Shown here: piece after piece, positions 1 through 5,324 of the stretch | Layout: every line of letters starts with the position of its first letter | How positions within the stretch are numbered: the stretch's first letter is position 1 | Origin: Treponema sp. | Lineage (GTDB): Bacteria; Spirochaetota; Spirochaetia; Treponematales; Breznakiellaceae | Assembly: GCA_031255615.1 (NCBI GenBank) | Contig: JAIRSD010000187.1 | Coordinates: forward strand, 1 to 7,042 | Length of the DNA stretch: 7,042 nucleotides | Direction of reading: 5' to 3' | The notes under the pieces: model-generated | What the model saw: only the letters and a program-made list of their open reading frames with translations | Told to the model about the DNA's origin: nothing | The model's database searches: none | Position numbers and translations under genes: made by a program

Positions 1-897
1 TTCTTCGGCGTGGCCCCGGGAACCAACAACGAATCCAACTTCAACGCCATGGAGTCGATCAAGCGGAACACCATCTTCACCAACTGCGGCCTTACCGAAG
101 ACGGGGACATCTGGTGGGAAATGATCGGCCACGGCGCTCCGGGCAAGGAAATCGTTGACTGGAAGGGCCAGAAACGGCCCGCCCCCCAGACCGACAAGAG
201 CCCCAAGGGGGAGGAGATCGCCCATCCCAACGCCCGCTTTACCGCCCCGGCCCGGCAGTGTCCGGTTATCGCTCCCGAGTGGGAAGATCCCAAGGGTGTG
301 CCTATCAGCGCCTTCCTCTTCGGCGGACGGCGGCCCAGCACCATCCCCCTGGTAAACCAGAGCAAAAGCTGGATACACGGAGTTTTTATGGGTTCCATCA
401 CCGGTTCGGAAGTTACCGCCGCGGTTATCTCCGACCAGGTAGGCCAGGTACGGCGGGACCCCTTCGCCATGCTCCCCTTCTGCGGTTACCACATGGGCGA
501 CTACTTCAAGCACTGGATCAAAATCGGCGCCACTCATGACGAAGCCAAACTGCCCAAGATTTTCTTCGTCAACTGGTTCCGCAAGGACAAGGACGGGAAG
601 TTCATGTGGCCCGGCTACGGTGAGAACAGCCGGGTTCTGGCCTGGATCTTTGACCGCTGCGATGACAAGGACAACTTTGTGGAGACCCCCATCGGCAGGC
701 TTCCCAAGCCCGGTTCCATTGACGCTCCCAAGGGTGTCGGCGAAGAGGCGATGAAAGAACTCTGTTCGGTGGACATCGAAGGCTGGAAAAAGGAAATCGC
801 CGATGTCCGGCAGAACCACTACCCCAAATTCGGCGACAAACTCCCCAAGGAGCTCTACGCCGAGCTTGACGCCATCGAAAAACGCCTGGGCCTGTAG
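1..897 (+). CDS. pckG: Phosphoenolpyruvate carboxykinase (GTP), C-terminal half
   Basis: This cytosolic enzyme interconverts oxaloacetate + GTP and PEP + CO2 + GDP, in gluconeogenesis or, in many anaerobes, in CO2 fixation from PEP. The reading frame is open from base 1, so 298 C-terminal residues are present; the family is about 600 residues, so roughly half lies upstream. Family landmarks in order (numbered from the window edge): FFGVAPGTN at 1-9, NTIFTN at 23-28, [15 protein letters not shown] at 74-88, FGGRRP at 107-112, the lid segment GSEVTAAV around 135-142, [13 protein letters not shown] at 151-163, [11 protein letters not shown] at 191-201 and the nucleotide-site stretch [13 protein letters not shown] at 203-215. 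The lid carries GSE where the vertebrate enzyme has RSE, as I recall is usual in bacterial members. It ends at TAG and is followed by a strong terminator, so it is the last gene of its unit. Identification is firm; only the start is missing. Confidence 0.97.
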   Translation, partial: FFGVAPGTNNESNFNAMESIKRNTIFTNCGLTEDGDIWWEMIGHGAPGKEIVDWKGQKRPAPQTDKSPKGEEIAHPNARFTAPARQCPVIAPEWEDPKGVPISAFLFGGRRPSTIPLVNQSKSWIHGVFMGSITGSEVTAAVISDQVGQVRRDPFAMLPFCGYHMGDYFKHWIKIGATHDEAKLPKIFFVNWFRKDKDGKFMWPGYGENSRVLAWIFDRCDDKDNFVETPIGRLPKPGSIDAPKGVGEEAMKELCSVDIEGWKKEIADVRQNHYPKFGDKLPKELYAELDAIEKRLGL

Positions 898-913
898 ACC
901 CGCCCCCTAGCGC

Positions 914-944
914 AAAACCCGCCCCCTCGGGGGCGGGTTTTTTT
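914..944 (+). terminator. Intrinsic terminator after pckG
   Basis: The arm AAAACCCGCCCC (914-925) pairs with GGGGCGGGTTTT (930-941) around a CTCG tetraloop, giving a 12-bp perfect stem running into seven T (938-944). It begins 16 bases after the pckG stop. The four A before the stem become a T run on the opposite strand, so it may also stop transcripts of the convergent minus-strand gene that ends at 1111. Confidence 0.93.
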
Positions 945-1110
945 ATTTGCGGCGGTCTCATATCCCGCCGGCGGCGGGGAGGTCCATCCCGCCGGGAATC
1001 CGCTCACCGCGCCCGGCCTGGGATCAGGCGGATGCGGCCCGGCAAAGGCCCTGTTGGAGGGGAGGCCGGCGCGGATAATCGCCGGAGGCCGCGGCCGCCG
1101 CAAATCCCCC
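945..1110. other. Convergent intergenic spacer without a gene
   Basis: This very GC-rich spacer lies between the pckG terminator and the end of the minus-strand membrane-protein gene. It holds short inverted repeats: CCCGCC/GGCGGG at 964-978 and CCGGCG/CGCCGG at 1066-1085, plus the palindrome GGCCGCGGCC starting at 1087. None has a T run on either side, so I do not call a terminator for the minus-strand gene here. Open frames across it have no recognisable protein features. Confidence 0.6.
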
Positions 1111-3615
1111 CTATTTGAATCTCCATCCCCGGTTGGAGGGGTAGAGGATCCCTACCAAAAGGTATACCCCGATGCCCAAACTCAGGAGACCGGAAAAACC
1201 GCTGGAGACCGCCAACACTCTGGCCAGGGCGCTGCCGGCCACGGAAAGCCCCCCGTTCATCCCCCAGGCCCAGGGTAAAAGGTGGGGTTTATTCTTCTGC
1301 AAGGTATCAAGGCCGTTGGGAAAGGGGAAGCCCATAAAAAAGGCCGTCGGGGCGATGATGAGCGTGGAAACGTAGACCCGGGTTACAAGGGAGGCCGAAT
1401 GAAAACGGTCCAGGAATTCGTCCAACCCGAAGATATAAAACAGGAGCCCCCCGGCAACCGCCGCGCAGGCCAGAGGCACGGCGACGATGCGGATTTTTTT
1501 TACCAGGGTGGAGCACAAATTCCCCAGGGCGGAGAAGATGAGCATCACCGTGATAACGATGCTGGTGGAATAGGTGGGGTTGGAAAGAAACAGCCCCAGC
1601 CGCTGGATAAGGTAGATCTCGATAAGCATGTAGCCCAGGCCCAGACCGGCGTAATAAAAAATGATTCCCACCGTGCTGCCGGGGTTGCGAAACAGGGTTT
1701 TCCTCCGGGCAAGCACGGGAATAACGATGACGATAAACCCAAAAACGCAGGCCTGAAGCAGCATTCCCAGGAGGAGCAGATAGCCCCATTCTTCGGAAAT
1801 ATCCTCCATTTGGTCCAGATACATGGGAAGATTTTCGAGTTTGAGGAATCCCGAATAATAGGGCCGTTCGTCCCGCATGGGGCGAATATCAAAGATATAC
1901 TGATCTTCAATGGGACCGGCGTTCCCGGAAAAAAAGACGGGAATAACGGCCCGGTACATATCGGCGTTGGTAAAACTTTCCACCGCCTCCGTTTCATGGC
2001 CTTCAAAATGCTGGTAATAGGCCCCCAGTAAAATATCGAGATCCCGCTGGGGAAGCTCGGTATCCGGGGCGTAGAGCTGTTCAAACGAACGGGTTTTAAC
2101 AAAATTGTTAAGGTCGTAGATCTCCCCCTCGGTAAAGGGCCCGTTCTTTACCAGCACCGTGGAGGTTGACATAAAAAGCCCGAAGGAATAAAAACACTTT
2201 TCCGGTTCCTCCACCCCCGATTCCCGCATGGCGGTAATAATACTGTTGAGGAGTTTCAATACGTTCCGGGGAGGGTTCAGACGATCCCAGACGGTAACCG
2301 AAAGGACTCCCCCCTCCCGGAGGCTGGAAAAATACTCCTTAAAGGCTTCCACGGTATATTTAAAATCCTCGTGGACCGCGTAGCCGCCGGAATCCGAAAG
2401 GCCGATGGAATCCACCAGGCTTATCTCCACCAGATCGTATTCGCCGGGGTGGTCCACGCACCAGGACCGGCCTTCTCCCTGGACGACGCTGATATTCCCG
2501 CTGTTCAACAGATCGCCGGTAAATCGAACAATGTTGGGATCCTCCCGCAAAAGCCGGATCATCTCCGGGGAGGGCTCCACAATATCAATGTTCCGGGCCC
2601 CCTTGTAGCGGGCGACCTGGGCGTTGATGCCGCCGCTCAGGTTCACCAAAAGAACATCGGGATTGGCGAGCATGGTGTAGGGGGCCGCCATGGGCAGGTA
2701 GTCCATGTAGGGCTGCTCATTTTCCCGGAGATTTCCCATGACCCCTATGGGGCCGGAACCGTCAACAAAGAGGCCCCAGTAAACCTGGGAAGGCATGGGG
2801 GCGTTCCGCAGGGCCGCGTTGTCGGAAAGGCCGGGGGCGAAGTGGAAATACCGGGAAGCGTAGGCATGGTATTCTCCACCGGGACTGTAGGAATGGTGGA
2901 CCAAAAGGGAATCGGGATACTTCCTTACATAACTTATGGCCTTGTAATCGGACACCCGGATATCCCCCCAGAGGAAGACGCAAACAAGGGAGCCCGCGGA
3001 GGAAAGGGCCAGGGCGCAAAGATGGGGCCAGGGGAAACGGTACACCCTGGTTTCCTCGTCCCGTTCTATACAGGCAAAGGCCGCCGCCGCGATGGACAGC
3101 CCCAGGATGGGAAGGATCAGATACCGGGGGGGGAGGAGAAACATAAAAACGATGATAAAAAAGCCCCCGATGCCGGAACCCACCATGTTCCAGAAGTAGA
3201 CCTTCTGTATCTCGTCCCGCAGGGCGATAAAGGCGACCCCGGTGAAGGCGGCGATAACGAAAAAAGGAAGACCGTAGATGATGTAATAGGCCCCAATAAA
3301 CCAGATCTGCCGGGAATCGGAGGCGAGAAAAACCGGATTGAAGGGAACAAGCTGGGCCAGGATAACCGCGCCGCCCATAAGGAGGGGCAGACTGACGGCG
3401 CAGATCGACATGACAAGCCCCGTGTGGGAACTCACCCAGTCGTCCAAAAAGGTGATAATGATCCCGGAAAGCCCGACCCCCAGGAGGGCGGTAGAAATGA
3501 CCAGGGAGCCGAAGTTAGACCAGCCGCCGATGGAAAATATCCGCATCACCAGAAGTTCGTAGGATATATCCGCGATGGAAATGAGAAACAACGCGATCAG
3601 TTTGGCATATTTCAT
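1111..3615 (-). CDS. Polytopic membrane protein with a spermidine-synthase-like domain
   Basis: 834 residues in three parts. Residues 1-216 hold about six or seven hydrophobic membrane segments. Residues 217-612 form a soluble region with a SpeE-like Rossmann core: VLLVNLSGGINAQVARY (321-337) at the nucleotide-loop position, IDIVEPSPEM (343-352) with acidic E347, YDLVEISLVDS (393-403), and HEDFKYTVEAFKEYFSSL (415-432) before REGGVL. RDERPYY (581-587) resembles the DDRPFF stretch of this family. Residues 613-825 hold further membrane segments with the family motifs MLIEIYLIQRLGLFL (663-677), MGFPFPNGL (761-769) and PWAWGMNGGLSVAGSALA (781-798). Such proteins are commonly annotated as spermidine synthase or fused methyltransferase. 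The glycine loop is SGGIN instead of GGGDG, so aminopropyl transfer is not supported; substrate unknown. The ATG at 3615 lies 8 bases below a TATAAT box; AAGG sits only 3 bases before it, close for a ribosome site. It is monocistronic here, convergent with pckG and divergent from the methyltransferase gene. The family call is sure, the function is not. Confidence 0.85.
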   Translation of the reverse strand: MKYAKLIALFLISIADISYELLVMRIFSIGGWSNFGSLVISTALLGVGLSGIIITFLDDWVSSHTGLVMSICAVSLPLLMGGAVILAQLVPFNPVFLASDSRQIWFIGAYYIIYGLPFFVIAAFTGVAFIALRDEIQKVYFWNMVGSGIGGFFIIVFMFLLPPRYLILPILGLSIAAAAFACIERDEETRVYRFPWPHLCALALSSAGSLVCVFLWGDIRVSDYKAISYVRKYPDSLLVHHSYSPGGEYHAYASRYFHFAPGLSDNAALRNAPMPSQVYWGLFVDGSGPIGVMGNLRENEQPYMDYLPMAAPYTMLANPDVLLVNLSGGINAQVARYKGARNIDIVEPSPEMIRLLREDPNIVRFTGDLLNSGNISVVQGEGRSWCVDHPGEYDLVEISLVDSIGLSDSGGYAVHEDFKYTVEAFKEYFSSLREGGVLSVTVWDRLNPPRNVLKLLNSIITAMRESGVEEPEKCFYSFGLFMSTSTVLVKNGPFTEGEIYDLNNFVKTRSFEQLYAPDTELPQRDLDILLGAYYQHFEGHETEAVESFTNADMYRAVIPVFFSGNAGPIEDQYIFDIRPMRDERPYYSGFLKLENLPMYLDQMEDISEEWGYLLLLGMLLQACVFGFIVIVIPVLARRKTLFRNPGSTVGIIFYYAGLGLGYMLIEIYLIQRLGLFLSNPTYSTSIVITVMLIFSALGNLCSTLVKKIRIVAVPLACAAVAGGLLFYIFGLDEFLDRFHSASLVTRVYVSTLIIAPTAFFMGFPFPNGLDTLQKNKPHLLPWAWGMNGGLSVAGSALARVLAVSSGFSGLLSLGIGVYLLVGILYPSNRGWRFK

Positions 3616-3623
3616 TAACCTTC

Positions 3624-3653
3624 ATTATATCCAAAGAATCCGGTCTTCTACAA
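3624..3653 (-). promoter_or_regulatory. Promoter of the SpeE-like membrane protein gene
   Basis: On the minus strand the -10 is a perfect TATAAT (3624-3629). Eighteen bases upstream is TTGTAG (3648-3653), a partial -35 that keeps TTG. Only 8 bases separate TATAAT from the ATG at 3615, so the predicted transcription start falls at or within about two bases of the start codon and the mRNA would be leaderless. Confidence 0.6.
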
Positions 3654-3711
3654 TGAGTCCGCCAGGATCTCAGGGGATTCGCGGTTTGTCAACGCCCCGT
3701 ACCCCGTGCAG

Positions 3712-3878
3712 GTTGGGCGCATTTTTTTGCGGCTCCGCCGCAAAAAAACCGGGCTATCCGCTTAAATCTTTTGCCTGGCCCCGCCAGGCAAAAGATACCG
3801 CTTCTATCCCTTGCGCGGGCGAAAGCCGCGCCGCGCGGCTTTCGCTTTCGCCGTGTTCCGCCCTTTTTCGGCGCGGCG
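3712..3878 (+). repeat. Modular four-hairpin repeat element, copy A
   Basis: The parts in order are: GTTGGGCGCAT (3712-3722); hairpin 1, a 12-bp stem TTTTTTTGCGGC with loop TCC (3722-3748); linker CCGGGCTATCCGCT (3749-3762); hairpin 2, a 13-bp stem ATCTTTTGCCTGG with a 5-base loop (3766-3796); a conserved 24-base block (3798-3821) containing CTATCCCTTGCGC; hairpin 3, an 11-bp stem GCGAAAGCCGC (3819-3845); TTTCGCCGTGTTCCGCC (3846-3862); and hairpin 4, where CGCCG + CGCC pairs with GGCG + CGGCG (3849-3878). GCGCA (3717-3721) can pair with TGCGC (3812-3816), enclosing hairpins 1 and 2 in a three-way junction. The linkers are nearly identical to those of copy B at 5097-5264 on the other strand. 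The right boundary is set by comparison with copy B and is approximate. It encodes no protein that I can support. Confidence 0.85.
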
Positions 3879-3948
3879 GGGAAAGCGAGCCGGTGCGGGA
3901 GGGCCGTCGGGGCGGCCCGGGGTTGTCCGGTCCGCGGGGGCTGAATAA

Positions 3949-3978
3949 TTGACAGGCCCGATAAGGATAAAATACACT
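3949..3978 (+). promoter_or_regulatory. Promoter of the isoaspartyl methyltransferase gene
   Basis: A perfect TTGACA (3949-3954) lies 18 bases upstream of TACACT (3973-3978), a 4-of-6 match to the -10 consensus. The GTG start codon begins 7 bases after the -10, so transcription should start at about the start codon. AAGGA at 3963-3967 is inside the promoter spacer and 18 bases from the start, so it cannot be the ribosome site for this transcript. The racemase promoter at 5273-5301 shares GACAGG and TACACTG. Confidence 0.7.
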
Positions 3979-3988
3979 GTGATCAGTG
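3975..3988 (+). promoter_or_regulatory. Small inverted repeat over the -10 box and GTG start
   Basis: CACTG (3975-3979), TGAT, CAGTG (3984-3988) form a 5-bp stem with a 4-base loop. It spans the end of the -10 box, the predicted transcription start and the GTG start codon. It could be an operator half-site pair or chance; it is short, so confidence is low. Confidence 0.3.
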
Positions 3989-5008
3989 AAACACGCTATA
4001 AAATCCGTTCAAGCCAATATCATTGTCGCCCTGGCGGGGGGCTTTGCCGGGGGCCTTGTCTTCGGGATTTTCCTTCCCCTGCTGATCTCCTCCCGGTCGG
4101 AGCGGGTGGTCGGCTACGAGGAGGCCGCCGCCCTTTTCGACCTGGAGAACCCGGACGAGGAGGCCGCCGTCGAGGGGGATCCTGACTACGGCCTGACCTT
4201 CGAGGTCCTGCCGGGGGGGAAAACCTACGACGGCCCGGCCCTGGCGCAGTCCATGCCCATCGAAACAAAGGAGGTCTGGCTCTCCTGGATGCGGAACAAC
4301 CGGAACGACAACCCCGCTTTTCTGGAAAAACGCTGGGCCCTGGCCCAGGATTTCGTCCTCTCCTCGGAACTCAAGCGCCCCGAGGACGTCCGGGCCTTCC
4401 TCCTTTCCCCCCGGGAGCATTTTGTCCGGGACCGGAACAGGGGCATGGAGTACGCCGACACCTGGCTGTCCATCGGCTACGGGGCCACCATCACCGATCC
4501 CGACGTGGTCGCCATGATGACCACCAGCCTGGGCATCCAGCCGGGGGATCGGGTGCTGGAAATCGGGACGGGCTCCGGCTATCAAAGCGCCATCCTTTCC
4601 TACCTGGCCCAGGATGTTTACACCATCGAAATTATAAAACCCCTCTACATCGAGACCGACAAGCTCTACCGGGATCTGGAAAAATCCTACCCCTCCTACG
4701 GGGGCATAAGCCGGAAACTGGGGGACGGCTACTACGGCTGGGAAAAATACGCCCCCTTCGACAAAATCATCGTTACCTGCGCCATCGACCATATTCCCCC
4801 TCCCCTGCTGAAACAGCTTAAGCCCGGCGGAACCATGGTGCTGCCCCTGGGGCCGCCCCAGCGCCAGTACATCATGGAGGTTAAAAAAGAGGTGGCCGAA
4901 GACGGCGCCATCACCCTAAGCCGCCGGGATGTTTACAACGGCCTGCGGGTTAAATTTATTCCCTTCCGGGATGAGGCGGGATCTTCCTACAGCACGGCGG
5001 CGGAATAG
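3986..5008 (+). CDS. pcm: Membrane-anchored protein-L-isoaspartate O-methyltransferase
   Basis: This enzyme transfers a methyl group from S-adenosylmethionine to isoaspartyl residues of aged proteins so that they can revert to aspartate. It has 340 residues, against about 210 in E. coli Pcm. Residues 11-34 are one hydrophobic segment, then an acidic linker (about 45-90). The PCMT domain runs from about 125 to the end: SPREHFV (141-147), the substrate loop SIGYGATITDP (162-172), SAM loop RVLEIGTGSGYQSA (189-202), acidic E215 in YTIEII, GDGYYGW (246-252), PFDKIIVT (257-264) and LKPGG (278-282). The loop has Thr where Pcm proteins usually have the Ser of TISQP. GTG at 3986 is used because TGA at 3980-3982 closes the frame upstream and the next Met is residue 90; no ribosome site is visible. 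I see no signal-peptidase or lipobox site, so the segment looks like an anchor. Family certain; which membrane face it acts on is open. It is bracketed by inverted repeat copies A and B. Confidence 0.9.
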   Translation: MKHAIKSVQANIIVALAGGFAGGLVFGIFLPLLISSRSERVVGYEEAAALFDLENPDEEAAVEGDPDYGLTFEVLPGGKTYDGPALAQSMPIETKEVWLSWMRNNRNDNPAFLEKRWALAQDFVLSSELKRPEDVRAFLLSPREHFVRDRNRGMEYADTWLSIGYGATITDPDVVAMMTTSLGIQPGDRVLEIGTGSGYQSAILSYLAQDVYTIEIIKPLYIETDKLYRDLEKSYPSYGGISRKLGDGYYGWEKYAPFDKIIVTCAIDHIPPPLLKQLKPGGTMVLPLGPPQRQYIMEVKKEVAEDGAITLSRRDVYNGLRVKFIPFRDEAGSSYSTAAE

Positions 5009-5009
5009 G

Positions 5010-5039
5010 GCTGTTCAGAAACTGAAGTTTCTGAACAGC
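5010..5039. repeat. 30-bp near-perfect palindrome after the pcm stop
   Basis: GCTGTTCAGAAACT (5010-5023) and AGTTTCTGAACAGC (5026-5039) are exact reverse complements separated by GA. As RNA this is a 13-bp stem with a TGAA tetraloop. No T run follows, so it is not a standard intrinsic terminator. A smaller alternative hairpin is nested inside: TTCAG (5014-5018) with CTGAA (5022-5026). It could be an interspersed palindromic repeat, an mRNA 3'-end stabiliser or a protein-binding site. Confidence 0.8.
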
Positions 5040-5096
5040 AACCGTTTAAATTAAAAACGAAGAAGCGCGGCTTGCCCGCGATTCCCCATTTAAAAA

Positions 5097-5264
5097 CGCC
5101 GCCCCTGACGCAAGCCGGGAACGGCGGGGCACGGCGAAAGGCGGAAGCCGCGCCGGACCGGCGCGGCTTCCGCCCGCGCAAGGGATAGGAGCGGAATAAA
5201 AACCCGCAGGGTTTTTGTTAGAGCGGATAGCCCGGTCCCCGCCGGAGGCGGGGATGCGCCCAAC
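5097..5264 (-). repeat. Modular four-hairpin repeat element, copy B
   Basis: Read on the minus strand from 5264 downwards: GTTGGGCGCAT (5264-5254); hairpin 1, an 8-bp stem TCCCCGCC with the same TCC loop as copy A (5254-5236); CCGGGCTATCCGCT (5235-5222); hairpin 2, stem AAAAACCC with a 3-base loop (5216-5198); the 24-base block (5194-5171), one mismatch from copy A; hairpin 3, about 16 bp, containing GAAGCCGCGCC (5174-5140); TTTCGCCGTGCCCCGCC (5139-5123), 15 of 17 identical to copy A; and hairpin 4, CGCCG + CCCC pairing with GGGG + CGGCG (5136-5097). The copy is 168 bases long against 167 for copy A. Stems 1 and 2 are unrelated in sequence to those of copy A, while the linkers are almost unchanged. 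It lies antisense to the flanking pcm and orr genes. Confidence 0.85.
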
Positions 5265-5272
5265 TACAGTCC

Positions 5273-5301
5273 TAGACAGGGCGGAAAAGATGGCCTACAC
5301 T
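5273..5301 (+). promoter_or_regulatory. Promoter of the orr-marC-family operon
   Basis: TAGACA (5273-5278, 5 of 6 to TTGACA) is 17 bases upstream of TACACT (5296-5301). It starts 8 bases outside the GTTGGGC end of repeat copy B. The ATG lies 13 bases after the -10, leaving a leader of about 5-7 bases, too short for a ribosome-binding site. GACAGG and TACACTG are shared with the pcm promoter at 3949-3979. Confidence 0.65.
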
Positions 5302-5324
5302 GCCGGCAGCATACATGCCCGGCA
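5301..5324 (+). promoter_or_regulatory. Paired TGCCGGCA-type palindromes at the orr start
   Basis: TGCCGGCA (5301-5308) is a perfect 8-base palindrome that begins on the last base of the -10 box. TGCCCGGCA (5316-5324) repeats it with one extra C and begins inside the ATG. Two similar palindromes 15 bases apart over the transcription and translation start would suit a repressor site. In GC-rich DNA this could be chance. Confidence 0.35.

Larger units (their letters stand above)
3616..3985. other. 370-bp divergent intergenic region
   Basis: This region separates the minus-strand membrane-protein gene from the plus-strand methyltransferase gene. It contains, from left to right, the minus-strand promoter (3624-3653), about 58 bases with no clear feature apart from a minus-strand TTGACA (plus-strand TGTCAA, 3687-3692) lacking a good -10 partner, repeat copy A (3712-3878), a GC-rich stretch with a small hairpin GGGCCG/CGGCCC (3901-3918), and the plus-strand promoter (3949-3978). 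I see no gene in it; the open frame that crosses it encodes low-complexity sequence. Confidence 0.75.
5009..5314. other. 306-bp intergenic region between pcm and orr
   Basis: From left to right it holds a 30-bp palindrome starting 2 bases after the pcm stop (5010-5039), an AT-rich bridge with two similar A-rich strings (TTTAAATTAAAAACG at 5045-5059 and ATTTAAAAACG at 5088-5098), repeat copy B on the minus strand (5097-5264), and the orr promoter (5273-5301). No gene is seen. The only terminator-like site for pcm is hairpin 2 of copy B (AAAAACCC/GGGTTTTT, 5198-5216), which has just three GC pairs and ends in a T run. Confidence 0.75.

Noticed and set aside
1111..3615. Calling the membrane protein a spermidine synthase (speE)
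   Set aside because: The glycine loop and catalytic-type residues depart from SpeE, and the large membrane regions make polyamine synthesis unproven.
2371..3618. 415-codon open frame on the plus strand, antisense to the membrane-protein gene
   Set aside because: Its translation is low-complexity Gly/Pro/Asp/His-rich with no fold or family signature. It mirrors the codon bias of the real minus-strand gene, whose motifs are clear. The same applies to the frame at 1282-2031.
3687..3692. Minus-strand TTGACA as the main promoter of the membrane-protein gene
   Set aside because: At 17-18 bases spacing the -10 position reads GATCCT or ATCCTG, a poor match; the TATAAT box at 3624-3629 is far better.
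3722..3748. Hairpin 1 of copy A as an intrinsic terminator
   Set aside because: Its T run is part of the 5' arm and no T run follows the stem on either strand, so it does not have the terminator layout.
3575..3952. 125-codon plus-strand frame running through repeat copy A
   Set aside because: It begins inside the antisense of another gene, crosses the hairpins, and its Arg/Pro/Ser-rich product has no family features.
3983..4792. 269-codon minus-strand frame opposite pcm
   Set aside because: Glycine/valine-rich shadow of a GC-rich gene; the plus strand carries the full PCMT motif series.
3712..5264. Integron cassette with attC sites
   Set aside because: Only the GTTGGGC core matches. No RYYYAAC partner at attC spacing and no integrase were found, and cassette genes usually lack their own promoter whereas pcm has one.
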